Assembly (NCBI GenBank): GCA_002729095.1
Contig: PBWC01000045.1
Location: 23,519 to 66,792, forward strand
Length of the DNA stretch: 43,274 nucleotides
Reading direction: 5' to 3'
DNA from: Methanobacteriota archaeon
Lineage (GTDB): Archaea; Thermoplasmatota; Poseidoniia; Poseidoniales; Poseidoniaceae
The notes under the pieces were generated by a model, which saw only the letters and a program-made list of their open reading frames with translations, made no database searches and had not been told where the DNA came from. Each line of letters starts with the position of its first letter. Position 1 is the first letter of the stretch. The position numbers were made by a program, and so were the translations under genes. Below, piece by piece: positions 34,614 to 43,174 of the stretch.

Positions 34614-35375
34614 ATGGATGTCTTGACTGGAGGTTTCAATCAAGGTAATTTGATTGTTACTGGAATGATAATCCTGGGGCTGATTGTTGGCTCGTCCAAG
34701 GCTAAAATGTTAGATTCCGCAGGGGTTGCTGCTGCCACATTCATTGGACTAGTGGTTGGCGGAATGGGACATTGGACTTGGCTGCTAATTTTACTCGCTT
34801 TTTTATTGGCATCACACAAAGCCACAAAATGGCGTTTTGAGGAAAAAAAAGCTCGTAATATGAGTGAATCTGATGATGGTCATAGAGGCTGGGTCAATGT
34901 ATTGGCAAATGGAGGACTACCTGCTTTAGTCGCAGTTATGGCCTTTTTTCAGGAAGACTGGGAATTCGGCATTTGGATGTTCAGTGCAGCGGTTGCTGTT
35001 GCAACAGCCGATACTTTTGCTAGTGAAATAGGATGCCTTGATGATAACGTGAGAATGATTACTACTCTAAAACCATGTGATGCGGGACTGAACGGTGGAT
35101 TTTCCTCAACAGGTCAAAAAGCGGCGTTACTAGGATCAGCATTAATTGGTTTACTGGCTTTCATAGCCTGGTATACTACTAACCTAGATTCAGTAATTAT
35201 TGATGGTATCATTCTCTCATTGGTAACTTGTGTTATAGGGTGGATTGGGTGTCAGGTAGATAGCCTTCTAGGAGCATTATTTGAGAATAGAGGATACCTA
35301 ACAAAGGGCGGCGTGAACACTCTAGCCATTACATCCGGAATGATGTTTATGTGGGCTTGGCTTAGATTCATTTAA
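34614..35375 (+). CDS. DUF92/TMEM19-family membrane protein (VTE6-like)
   Basis: A 253-aa protein with about six transmembrane helices. Family features are AGVAAATFIGLVVGG near the N-terminus, WVNVLANGGLPALVA (about 93-107), AVATADTFASEIG in mid-protein and the C-terminal DSLLGALFENRGYLTKGGVN. The best studied member, plant VTE6, phosphorylates phytyl-phosphate to phytyl-diphosphate. In archaea the usual substrate is unknown; an isoprenoid alcohol phosphate is a reasonable guess, since archaeal lipids are isoprenoid. A phytol/dolichol-kinase-like gene, the kind that would act one step earlier, lies 6 kb away at 41158-41835, but not in one operon. Confidence 0.82.
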   Translation: MDVLTGGFNQGNLIVTGMIILGLIVGSSKAKMLDSAGVAAATFIGLVVGGMGHWTWLLILLAFLLASHKATKWRFEEKKARNMSESDDGHRGWVNVLANGGLPALVAVMAFFQEDWEFGIWMFSAAVAVATADTFASEIGCLDDNVRMITTLKPCDAGLNGGFSSTGQKAALLGSALIGLLAFIAWYTTNLDSVIIDGIILSLVTCVIGWIGCQVDSLLGALFENRGYLTKGGVNTLAITSGMMFMWAWLRFI

Positions 35376-35424
35376 TTTCACAAATCGTCGGCGAGTTCTT
35401 CAACCAAAACCTATTGGTTTGTTC

Positions 35425-37731
35425 ATGCGCAAGCATAGCATGCCTATTCTATTACTGGTTCTTATACTAGGAATGGGTCTTGCTAGTTCAGTTTCTGCTT
35501 TTGAAGAACCAGTTTATGAAGCAGGATATGTCGATTGGGAAATAAATCCTATTGAAAGGCTATATGTTGAAGGATTGGATGAAACAGAAGCTGTTTTACA
35601 AAGACAAAAATCGGATAATGCTCCGGGCGGCATAAGCGTCAATTCTGGATTCAGCGGTCAGATTTTAAATCTCAATAGCGAACCAATACAAAATGGATTT
35701 AGTGCAACTGTGAACATGAGCGTCTTCTTTTCTGTATATTTAGACCAAGGCGCTGGCCCACAAACCTGTGTTAGAGAAGAGCAATTCAACTTAGATGGAA
35801 CAACTACTCTAATTTACTCTGTTGATGCAGGAGGAGTTCCGGTTTACGATTCTGTCATAACTCAAGTTGTAGATAAAGTAAATTCTAACGAGGCTATGAA
35901 TTTCTCTGGCGAACTAAATGAAATCAACTTAACTATGCAAGAAGGAGATGTTTTTACCCTCACAGTTTCAGTCGAACATCAATGTACTGCTAGAGCCAGA
36001 GTTCAATGGGGTGCTCTGGAGCAAAATGGTGGTGGAATTCTAATCAAAGGCGAGATATACGAACCTAAAGGAAAAATCATTGTAGATGAGTCGAGAAGAG
36101 CGCACGTAGAATTTGAACCATTATTCCCATGGGGTGGCGATGACGTAAAAGAAGTGAAGTGGGAAATTTGGGGGCCGCTTGAAGATTACGAAAGAACACC
36201 ATATAGTCTAGAAGGTATGATGGAAAACTCTATTGGAAGAACCATGACAATTAGAGAGATAGATGAAAACCAGTCTTTATGGACTTGGTCAGGACAAAAT
36301 GAATTGACTCCAGGATTGACAAACCTACAATTCTGTATTACCACAATTTCTGGAGATTCAAATAGTCAATGTCATGCATTCGGTATAATCAAATTTGACG
36401 TTGAAAGAGATAACCAAGGATTTGCCAATGCTAAACTATTCCTTACTTTGTCTTGTTTTGTTGCTCTTGGAATTTTCCTATGGAATATTTTCAACCAGGG
36501 ATTGATGCTACCTCTACCTATTTTGGGTGCTTTAATTGTTATGACGTTGTTATTTATTCCAACAGTATTTGATCAAGCCAACTTAGGAGCAGATGCAGCT
36601 ATTGATGAAAATACAAGAGTGAGTAATTCTGAATTAATCGACGAGAATGGTGAAACATTCACCATTTCGGAACTAATTGACGGAAAGGATGCGCTTGTAA
36701 TTGGAATTGGTCTTCCAGCATCTGAAAATCTTGTCGACCAATCCAATCAATTTAATCTGACAATCGAGCATTTCGGTGAAGATATAGCGGTAATTCACAT
36801 TCTATCTGGAATGGATCCCTTGTCTAGTGACATTACTCAACTCAAACAACAAATAAATTCATCATGGCCCATTTTAATAGATACTGACGAAGCTTTTGCC
36901 AGTGGTTTACCTAATGGTGTTTCTGATTCTGTTGTTGTTGTTGACCCTGCTATGCATGTTACATACAGTAAAGCACCTGTAGCATTTTCTAAGGAGATAA
37001 TTGAATCGATTGAAGATATTTCCTCGGGAGGAAGTCAGAATTCCGGAGCCTACTTCAGTCTTCTATTGGGACCTGGATTGTTCTTGATTTTCCTAGCATT
37101 GCCAAGAGAAGATTGGACACCGCCTGAAAAACCGCTACCACCAGGAACATTATGGGCTTCTATAGTTGGTGCATCAGCACTAGGAATATTTGTTGTTAAT
37201 CTACCACTGTTAATCGCTACATTATTACCAATAAGTAGTAATATTTTATTTTGGATTGATATTGTAATCATGTTATGGTTTGTTGAGATGAGTTTCGTTA
37301 CTGCCAGAAAAGGAAAGCCATTTGAGGCCACTATTTTAGCCAAATCATTACATAAATTATTCCCCGAATCCTTCCAAAACTGGAGACCTCTAGAGGATAT
37401 GGAAAGGGACGTTTTACTAGGAATTTGGTTTGCTTGGTTCGGAATTCTAGCATTCCCAGCACTATTTACGCAAGGAATTGGCGCCTCTATGCTAAGTGGT
37501 GTTGGAGGAATTTTTGGCGGATTAATTAATCTAATTTTATACCTATTCCTAGGAGGGCTCTCGATTCTATTGCTTAGATTAATTGCTGCAATTGGGGGTC
37601 CAATATCGAGAGTATTTGGAAGATACGGGGCTGAATCATTTACTCAATTTGTTGGTTGGTGTCTAGTACCTATTTCATTATGGGTAACTACTAATGTAAT
37701 TATTACTAGTTCTCTATTTGGTATAGCTTAA
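35425..37731 (+). CDS. Membrane protein with exported beta domain and cysteine-less thioredoxin-like domain
   Basis: The protein probably starts at ATG 35425 (MRKHSMPIL), not the TTG two codons upstream. A signal peptide (about 1-25) leads to an exported beta-rich domain (to about 325, with several Cys). Two transmembrane helices follow, then at about 394-534 a peroxiredoxin/TlpA-like fold (IDENGETFTISELI, VVVVDPAMHVTYSK). Where such folds carry CxxC this one reads GLPASENLVDQ, so it cannot do disulfide chemistry. The last 230 residues hold about six helices, with a Yip1-like look. The full architecture is unfamiliar to me. It may sense or scaffold rather than catalyse. Membrane location is clear; function is not known. 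Confidence 0.75.
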   Translation: MRKHSMPILLLVLILGMGLASSVSAFEEPVYEAGYVDWEINPIERLYVEGLDETEAVLQRQKSDNAPGGISVNSGFSGQILNLNSEPIQNGFSATVNMSVFFSVYLDQGAGPQTCVREEQFNLDGTTTLIYSVDAGGVPVYDSVITQVVDKVNSNEAMNFSGELNEINLTMQEGDVFTLTVSVEHQCTARARVQWGALEQNGGGILIKGEIYEPKGKIIVDESRRAHVEFEPLFPWGGDDVKEVKWEIWGPLEDYERTPYSLEGMMENSIGRTMTIREIDENQSLWTWSGQNELTPGLTNLQFCITTISGDSNSQCHAFGIIKFDVERDNQGFANAKLFLTLSCFVALGIFLWNIFNQGLMLPLPILGALIVMTLLFIPTVFDQANLGADAAIDENTRVSNSELIDENGETFTISELIDGKDALVIGIGLPASENLVDQSNQFNLTIEHFGEDIAVIHILSGMDPLSSDITQLKQQINSSWPILIDTDEAFASGLPNGVSDSVVVVDPAMHVTYSKAPVAFSKEIIESIEDISSGGSQNSGAYFSLLLGPGLFLIFLALPREDWTPPEKPLPPGTLWASIVGASALGIFVVNLPLLIATLLPISSNILFWIDIVIMLWFVEMSFVTARKGKPFEATILAKSLHKLFPESFQNWRPLEDMERDVLLGIWFAWFGILAFPALFTQGIGASMLSGVGGIFGGLINLILYLFLGGLSILLLRLIAAIGGPISRVFGRYGAESFTQFVGWCLVPISLWVTTNVIITSSLFGIA

Positions 37732-37766
37732 CAACTTTAACTAACATTGAAGTAAATTTTTGAAAT

Positions 37767-38684
37767 ATGAACCAGTTACAGACTATGTGGAGTATTAGTA
37801 GGAGAAAATCATTGATTAATTGTCCAAGAGAATATGTTTTAAGATATTCAAGTAACCAAACCCAATACAATAAACAGAATATTAAATCTAACAAAAAATC
37901 ATTAGAAGATATTCTTGTAACCTGTTTACGAGAAGTAATGATTGAGAGATTGGAAGACCAGAAAAATGGAATAATTTGGTCTAAAAAAATGATTCTGCTT
38001 AAACTTAAAATGAGTCTGGAATTTGAAATAGGCAAAAAGGGGCTAGCGAAAATAAAAGCCTCGCTTCCTAAGTTTTTTGATAACCTAATTTTGAGTGCAA
38101 AGAAACAATTAGAATTGTTATGGAATACTAACATATTTCGTAGAATAAGTAATTCAAAAATAAAAAGATGGTCTTGTCTAGATAGAAAAAAATCGGCACC
38201 TAACGAGCATATAGACATTTATTGTTCGCCAGACCTAGTTTTTCAGATTCAGAAAAAGTGGAATCTACTAAGGATAGATTTTCTCGGAGAAAAATCAAAT
38301 TATTTCGAAGATTTAGAAGCACTAGCAATGGTAAATTGGTCGATTGAGAATGGTAATTTACCTGATTTAATAGACAAATTCCAGGTGCACGTATTGAAAT
38401 TTAGAAACGGAAAATGGCTATATCAAAAGTTCATACCTAACAAAAATCTATTGCAGCAATCCAAACAGTTATTGGAAAAGGATGTAATTCAAATGAATAA
38501 TTTGGTTGAAAAAATGGGACCAATGAAAAATTTATCTTTAATTCCACTGTCAAACAACCCTCATTTTTGTAAAAAATGTAGTTTCAAAAAATCATGTCCT
38601 GCAAAAAATGGTTTGGAAAAGGCAAAAAATGAGCAGTTTTTGTTGGAGTATAACTTAGTCAAGGAAAGGTTCTTGTCAAATTAA
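37767..38684 (+). CDS. PD-(D/E)XK-superfamily protein with Fe-S cysteines (RecB/Cas4-like), catalytic site atypical
   Basis: A 305-aa protein. ISRRKSLINCPREYVLRYS near the N-terminus is the first-cysteine helix of RecB-like/Cas4 nucleases, and FCKKCSFKKSC (about 270-280) provides the other three cysteines of a 4Fe-4S site. The nuclease core would lie around SPDLVFQI and LLRIDFLGEK (about 155-175), but the usual D-x-K (as in DYKTG) is not clear: the sequence gives IDFLGEK. So the fold and cluster are likely, while activity is doubtful. It is unusually Lys-rich and AT-rich. No CRISPR array or cas gene is near. Its 3' end overlaps the TIM gene by 4 nt, tail to tail. Confidence 0.65.
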   Translation: MNQLQTMWSISRRKSLINCPREYVLRYSSNQTQYNKQNIKSNKKSLEDILVTCLREVMIERLEDQKNGIIWSKKMILLKLKMSLEFEIGKKGLAKIKASLPKFFDNLILSAKKQLELLWNTNIFRRISNSKIKRWSCLDRKKSAPNEHIDIYCSPDLVFQIQKKWNLLRIDFLGEKSNYFEDLEALAMVNWSIENGNLPDLIDKFQVHVLKFRNGKWLYQKFIPNKNLLQQSKQLLEKDVIQMNNLVEKMGPMKNLSLIPLSNNPHFCKKCSFKKSCPAKNGLEKAKNEQFLLEYNLVKERFLSN

Positions 38685-39340
38685 GAGGATAAATCGTCCA
38701 AAACTGCGTTGACATCCTCTGCTTTTGTAACTCCACTAGCGAGAAGGACTCCTTCAGCGCCCAATTCTATCGCTTTTCGAACATCTGAACCATTTTTCAC
38801 ACCTGCTCCACAAAGAACTCTAACATTCGAATTAACAGATTTAACCGCTTTTACGGTGTCTGTAACAATTGAAGGATCGGCAGTTGTCACAGAAATATCT
38901 CCGCCAATTAATTCTGGAGGTTCGACAGCAATAAAAGTAGGATTCAGTTTTGCTAACTCAATTGCTTCACTTACATCCGCTGCACAGGCACATATAGGGA
39001 AGTCACTTGGAAGCATTTCCATTAGCTCCTTGACATGTTTAATACTAACCTTATGCTCTGCATGATTGATTATTGTCCCTACTGCTCCACGATAAATAGC
39101 TGATTCCGGTTCAAGCCATCCAGTATAACTTCCTTTACCGACTGGGTCAAGATGCTGAGACCAAACCTCTAAATTTGTGGAATTTGATGCTATGGAATGT
39201 AGGTCAAAAGCAGAAACTACTGCAATCATTCTAAAATTTCTATTTGTGAATTTTTCCATTGAGGCTGCAAGATCTTCAGCAGATTGACCACTTGCTGATT
39301 CATAGGTTTTGAAATTCACAACTATCAATGGTTTGTCCAT
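38681..39340 (-). CDS. tpiA: Triosephosphate isomerase, archaeal type
   Basis: The short archaeal TIM (about 219 aa against about 250 in bacteria) interconverts dihydroxyacetone phosphate and glyceraldehyde-3-phosphate in the cytosol. PLIVVNFKTYE at the N-terminus carries the catalytic lysine, NHAEHK the catalytic His, FIAVEPPELIGG the catalytic Glu, and VLCGAGVKNGSD and GVLLASGV the phosphate-binding loops. ATG 39340 (MDKPLIV) gives the usual N-terminus; the ORF-track start adds six residues. It is the last gene of a minus-strand run and converges on the PD-(D/E)XK gene. Confidence 0.95.
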   Translation of the reverse strand: MDKPLIVVNFKTYESASGQSAEDLAASMEKFTNRNFRMIAVVSAFDLHSIASNSTNLEVWSQHLDPVGKGSYTGWLEPESAIYRGAVGTIINHAEHKVSIKHVKELMEMLPSDFPICACAADVSEAIELAKLNPTFIAVEPPELIGGDISVTTADPSIVTDTVKAVKSVNSNVRVLCGAGVKNGSDVRKAIELGAEGVLLASGVTKAEDVNAVLDDLSS

Positions 39341-39392
39341 AAATTTGGCATAAAGCATTTACATTTTAGTTCTTCCATCAAAAAATAAATTT

Positions 39393-40397
39393 TCAATCGA
39401 TTAATGGCCATTTACTATCTGTGAGAACTGTATCATCAGGTATTGTTGAATTATGATTTATTATTGAATTAGAAATTATACAATTCTTACCAACAACCAC
39501 ATTGTTACCTATCAAACTGGATTGCAGATGAACATTTGAAGAAATTTTACTTCCTGATAAAATTGTAGAATTCTCAATCTTGGATTTCTTAATATCTGTA
39601 TTCTTTTCAATCATTGAGTTTGATATTATTGAACCTAACTCGACTTTACTATTTGGGCTTTCAAACCACGATTTACCACAAATCTCTCCACTTGTAAATC
39701 TATTATTTTCAATACATGTTCGAACTGCATCACACCAAGATTTACTTGTTCCTGAATCGATAAAGAAACCGCTAAAGGGTAAGCCATTTAGTAATCTGTC
39801 TTCAGCTAAATGAGGAAATACTTGCCTTTCTATAGAATTTTTACCTGAAGGAATATAATCAAAAATGTCTTCTTCAAAGATATATGAACCTGCATTAATT
39901 AAATTTGAAAAAACTTCATCAGGTTTGGGTTTTTCCTTGAATTTAGTAATTTTTGATTCTTTATCTAATCCAACAATTCCGAATCTAGAAGGATCCTTTA
40001 CATTCCACAGTCCTAAGGAACCTATTCCTCCGTTTGATCTATGCAAATTAAGTAAATCTTCAACATTTAGGGAGGAAATTATGTCTCCATTAAAGCAAGC
40101 AAATGTGCCACTGACAACATCACTACAATTTCCTAATGCACCTCCTGTACCAAGTGGTTTTTCTTCTGGAACAATTGTAATGTCAAAATCAAAATGTGAA
40201 TCTGAAAAATATTTTTTTATTTGGTCTACTTTATACCCCCCAGCAACAACCACTTCATCGATTAAATTGTTTGGGACAGCTGAAATTACCTGCTCGAGTA
40301 GAGTTTTGTCCAGCATAGGAAGAAGGGGCTTTGGAATTTCTTGCGTCCATGGACGAAGCCGTGAACCGATTCCTCCAGCAAGAACAACTACCTGCAT
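39393..40397 (-). CDS. Sugar-phosphate nucleotidyltransferase with left-handed beta-helix
   Basis: A 334-aa protein. The N-terminal domain is a nucleotidyltransferase with VVVLAGGIGSRLRPWT and PKPLLPM binding NTP, GTGGALGN, FNGDIISS for the metal-binding Asp, and FKEKP. The C-terminal region (about 235-330) has hexapeptide-like repeats such as SNVHLQSSLIGNNVVVG and is probably a left-handed beta-helix. Such enzymes make NDP-sugars (mannose-, glucose- or N-acetylglucosamine-type) for cell-surface glycans and protein glycosylation. Which sugar cannot be told. It lies 42 nt after the zinc-ribbon gene and 34 nt before TIM on the same strand. Confidence 0.9.
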   Translation of the reverse strand: MQVVVLAGGIGSRLRPWTQEIPKPLLPMLDKTLLEQVISAVPNNLIDEVVVAGGYKVDQIKKYFSDSHFDFDITIVPEEKPLGTGGALGNCSDVVSGTFACFNGDIISSLNVEDLLNLHRSNGGIGSLGLWNVKDPSRFGIVGLDKESKITKFKEKPKPDEVFSNLINAGSYIFEEDIFDYIPSGKNSIERQVFPHLAEDRLLNGLPFSGFFIDSGTSKSWCDAVRTCIENNRFTSGEICGKSWFESPNSKVELGSIISNSMIEKNTDIKKSKIENSTILSGSKISSNVHLQSSLIGNNVVVGKNCIISNSIINHNSTIPDDTVLTDSKWPLID

Positions 40398-40439
40398 AAA
40401 TCAGGCTGATATTAGTCGCCTTTCAAATAATGCGGTGAT

Positions 40440-40562
40440 TTATGATTCTGGAGGCTGTTCAACAGAGTCTTTCTCTTTTTCATTCGGATCTGAGTAATCA
40501 ATCCCACAACTACGACAAACCATATTTTCGTCCCAGTCACACTGTCTTCTACATCCGGTCAT
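40440..40562 (-). CDS. 40-aa zinc-ribbon micro-protein
   Basis: This gene is too short for the ORF track. MTGCRRQCDWDENMVCRSCG places cysteines at 4, 8, 16 and 19 (CxxxC-7-CxxC), a single zinc ribbon, followed by a polar acidic tail of about 20 residues. It starts 8 nt after the stop of the thioredoxin-like gene, with AGGTG five nucleotides before the ATG, so both should be translated from one mRNA. Its role is unknown. Short ribbons of this kind often bind nucleic acid or other proteins. I judge it real because of the cysteine pattern, ribosome-binding site and tight spacing. Confidence 0.72.
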   Translation of the reverse strand: MTGCRRQCDWDENMVCRSCGIDYSDPNEKEKDSVEQPPES

Positions 40563-40570
40563 ATTTACAC

Positions 40571-41113
40571 CTAAACTTTCCATTTAACCGAACAGCCTAT
40601 AGATTCTGTAAATCCAATCTCGGGCTTATCACCGTTAAGCAATGAATCAATAGCGTCTCTCAACTCGTTAGTACTAACTTTATTAGGATCTTTAGGAGAG
40701 TCATCCATTCGTCCACTGTAGATCAATTTTCTGTTTGAATTGAACAAAAAGAATTCTGGAGTCCTCTTTGCTCCAAATCTATGTGCAATTTCTTGGGTTT
40801 CGTCAAATAAATAAGGGTAAGGCATTCCTTTTTCGGCTCTTTTCACCATATTTTCATATGAATCTGAAGCATATACGCTGGCATCGTTGGAATTAATCCC
40901 AACGAATCCTATTGAATTAGAATTTGCGTATTGTGATATTTGGTTAATTCTTTCAATGCTTGCGATAACATAAGGACAGTGATTACATTCGAAAACAACA
41001 ATCAATCCATTTTCACCGAAATAGTCACTCGAATTTACGTATTCGCCCCCGAGGGATTTGTTCGCATTTAGCAGGTTAAACTCAGGTACACCATCACCTA
41101 AACTTATCGACAT
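40571..41113 (-). CDS. Thioredoxin-fold redoxin with CNHC motif
   Basis: A 180-aa protein of the AhpC/TSA-Redoxin type. FECNHCPYVIAS (about residues 42-53) gives a CxxC redox pair at the usual place after the first strand, RFGAKRTPEFFLF contains the cis-proline, and FVGINSNDA and GMPYPYLFDETQ are other family segments. It has no signal peptide or membrane helix, so it works in the cytosol. It resembles the broad group of thioredoxin-family proteins with CNHCP, whose partners are mostly unknown. It precedes the zinc-ribbon gene by 8 nt and follows the phytol/dolichol-kinase-like gene by about 44 nt. Confidence 0.87.
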   Translation of the reverse strand: MSISLGDGVPEFNLLNANKSLGGEYVNSSDYFGENGLIVVFECNHCPYVIASIERINQISQYANSNSIGFVGINSNDASVYASDSYENMVKRAEKGMPYPYLFDETQEIAHRFGAKRTPEFFLFNSNRKLIYSGRMDDSPKDPNKVSTNELRDAIDSLLNGDKPEIGFTESIGCSVKWKV

Positions 41114-41157
41114 AGGTTGGGCTACCTCTCAATGGTTAAAATTTCTTGTATATATTT

Positions 41158-41835
41158 TCAAAAAATTGGCCCTGTAATAAAACCAGCAATAATCACAATA
41201 CTTGAAGCTATTACGATAAGAATATTATCATCAATTACACCAAATTCATATCTTTCCACGAAAGAAGCAACAGATGCTGAAATTAGGCCCCATACGGGTA
41301 TTGATGGGTCAACAGAATTGCCAATAAAAAATCCCAATGGCAGACATACAATTGCCATTCCCAAATTACCCCAAGCACTTTTTGTTCTTTTTTTGAACAA
41401 TTTATTTCTTATAATTCCAGTAACACCGTCTCCAAATGCCATATATAGTGATGGAAGAATTGCTAACCATGGTTCATTTGTGTATTCCCAAATCAAGTAT
41501 ACTGATGTACCTAACATCAAAGCAAAGGTTGCATCATTGACGTTTTGTTCTGTTTGCATCCACCATAATCTTCTATCAAGAAGGTGAGTACTAAGTAGAG
41601 CAAAAAAACCCAATATTCCGCCGATTAATGGCCATATGGGGCTTTCAAAAACAATTGGAGAAAGAATAATTGGAACTCCTCCTGCAAGCATGTGTGCAAT
41701 CTTACGATTATAGTAAACAGCAACCATATTTTCACTACCATTCTTGACCATGTATGAATGGACTGGTTTAATGGCAAAAACAATCAATATTGACCACAAT
41801 CCGAGTACAAAAAACCAAACTAGATCACTTTCCAT
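41158..41835 (-). CDS. Phytol/dolichol kinase-like membrane protein
   Basis: A 225-aa protein with about seven transmembrane helices. YYNRKIAHMLAGGVPIIL (about 41-58) is the RK-H signature of the SEC59 dolichol kinase/VTE5 phytol kinase/CDP-diglyceride family, and YMAFGDGVTGIIRNKLFKKR with KSAWGNLGMAI (about 131-160) is the conserved nucleotide-binding section. These enzymes phosphorylate long isoprenoid alcohols using CTP. In an archaeon the substrate may be dolichol, geranylgeraniol or phytol-like alcohol. The start ATG lies next to a short spacer shared with the divergent sucC gene, which contains a long palindrome. First gene of a minus-strand run down to TIM. Confidence 0.82.
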   Translation of the reverse strand: MESDLVWFFVLGLWSILIVFAIKPVHSYMVKNGSENMVAVYYNRKIAHMLAGGVPIILSPIVFESPIWPLIGGILGFFALLSTHLLDRRLWWMQTEQNVNDATFALMLGTSVYLIWEYTNEPWLAILPSLYMAFGDGVTGIIRNKLFKKRTKSAWGNLGMAIVCLPLGFFIGNSVDPSIPVWGLISASVASFVERYEFGVIDDNILIVIASSIVIIAGFITGPIF

Positions 41836-41887
41836 GGTACATGCTTGTTAATTAAGCGTTTAGTGGTTGAGGTTATATCTAGATATT

Positions 41888-41905
41888 TTTTATGAATTCA
41901 TAAAA
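41888..41905. promoter_or_regulatory. 18-bp perfect palindrome between divergent genes (candidate operator)
   Basis: TTTTATGAATTCATAAAA is a perfect inverted repeat 53 bp before the kinase-like ATG and 61 bp before sucC ATG. The position between two divergent starts suits a dimeric regulator or a promoter element. A palindrome of this length in AT-rich DNA could also arise by chance. Confidence 0.4.
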
Positions 41906-41965
41906 TATTGAATTGAATCAAAGTATTCAAAGACGGTCTTTTTCTGGAGGTATTTGGAGAGACAC

Positions 41966-43174
41966 ATGAACATACATGAATATCAAGGAAAATCGCTACT
42001 CAAGTCAAATGGTGTACCTGTATTGGAAGGCGTTCATTGTACATCTGTGGAACAGGCTGTTGATGCGTATGACAAGTTAGGGTCAAAAATAGTTGCTGTA
42101 AAATCTCAAATCCATGCTGGTGGAAGAGGAAAGGGTACTCTTTACAATCCTGAAACCAGAGAGCATATTATGGATGGAGGTGTGAAAATTGCATTTTCAA
42201 AAGAGGACGTAGAAACATATGCATCAAATATTTTAGGAAATTTATTGGTAACAATCCAAACCGGAGATGAAGGAAAGGTAGTCAACAATTTATACATCGA
42301 ATCTGGTTGTGAAATTGCCCATGAATATTATCTCGCTTTACTCGTTGACAGGGATAACAAGTCGGTTATGATTATGGCATCAACTGAAGGCGGGATGGAT
42401 ATTGAAGATGTTGCTCACAACACTCCTGAACTAATTCACAAAGTATCAGTAGATCCTAATTCTGGACTTCTCGGATTTCAAAAGAGAGATTTAGGGATGG
42501 CACTAGGTCTTTCTGGTACTGCACTAAAATCATTTTTCAAGATGCTGGGGAGTATGTATAATATGTTTGTAAGTAATGATTGTGCAATGGTTGAAATTAA
42601 CCCGCTGGTAAAAACGGCTGATGACCAGATAATCGCACTTGATTCAAAAATTTCATTTGATGAGAATGCAGAATTTAGACATAAAAACTGGGATGAACTG
42701 AGAGATTTATCCGAAGAAGAAGACGTGGAAATTAGAGCGAAGGAAACCGGCCTTTCATATGTCAAGCTCGATGGAAATATTGGTTGTTTAGTTAACGGAG
42801 CTGGATTAGCAATGGCTACAATGGATGTAATCAAGTTATACGGCGGAGAGCCTGCAAACTTCCTAGACGTAGGAGGAGGGGCTAATGAAGAGCAAGTCAA
42901 GACCGCCTTTTCAATTATTCTTGAAGACCCTAACGTCAAAGGAATCTTGGTAAATATTTTCGGTGGAATAATGAGATGTGATATTATTGCCCGGGGGGTA
43001 ATCGCTGCTACTGAAGCATTATCTCTTGAAGTTCCTTTAGTAGTCCGTTTAGCAGGAACTAATGTCGACGAGGGTAAGAAAATTCTAGCCGCTTCCACAC
43101 TAAATATTCATCCTGCAGACGACTTAGCAGAAGGTGCGCAAAAGATAGTTTCTCTAATTGGAGGTGAGGCTTGA
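41966..43174 (+). CDS. sucC: Succinyl-CoA ligase beta subunit
   Basis: The beta subunit of succinyl-CoA synthetase, which with SucD makes ATP or GTP from succinyl-CoA in the citric acid cycle. The start is ATG 41966 ([13 protein letters not shown]), since GGAGAG lies just upstream; the ORF track begins four codons earlier. An ATP-grasp domain spans about 1-235 ([22 protein letters not shown] for the metal-binding residues) and a ligase CoA-binding-like domain about 245-400 ([30 protein letters not shown]). Length (about 402 aa) is normal. It overlaps sucD by one nucleotide (TGATG). Which nucleotide is used cannot be told. Confidence 0.96.
   Translation: MNIHEYQGKSLLKSNGVPVLEGVHCTSVEQAVDAYDKLGSKIVAVKSQIHAGGRGKGTLYNPETREHIMDGGVKIAFSKEDVETYASNILGNLLVTIQTGDEGKVVNNLYIESGCEIAHEYYLALLVDRDNKSVMIMASTEGGMDIEDVAHNTPELIHKVSVDPNSGLLGFQKRDLGMALGLSGTALKSFFKMLGSMYNMFVSNDCAMVEINPLVKTADDQIIALDSKISFDENAEFRHKNWDELRDLSEEEDVEIRAKETGLSYVKLDGNIGCLVNGAGLAMATMDVIKLYGGEPANFLDVGGGANEEQVKTAFSIILEDPNVKGILVNIFGGIMRCDIIARGVIAATEALSLEVPLVVRLAGTNVDEGKKILAASTLNIHPADDLAEGAQKIVSLIGGEA

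Noticed and set aside
37706-38218. 170-aa minus-strand ORF opposite the PD-(D/E)XK-like gene
   Set aside because: The plus-strand frame has conserved cysteine motifs and full length; the minus frame is a Leu/Phe-rich shadow of AT-rich coding DNA.
37767-38684. Calling this gene Cas4
   Set aside because: The Fe-S cysteine layout is shared by several RecB-like families, the active site is unclear, and no CRISPR array or other cas gene is in the window.
42478-43098. 206-aa minus-strand ORF
   Set aside because: Antisense to the well-conserved sucC reading frame; Ser/Pro/Ile-rich without motifs.
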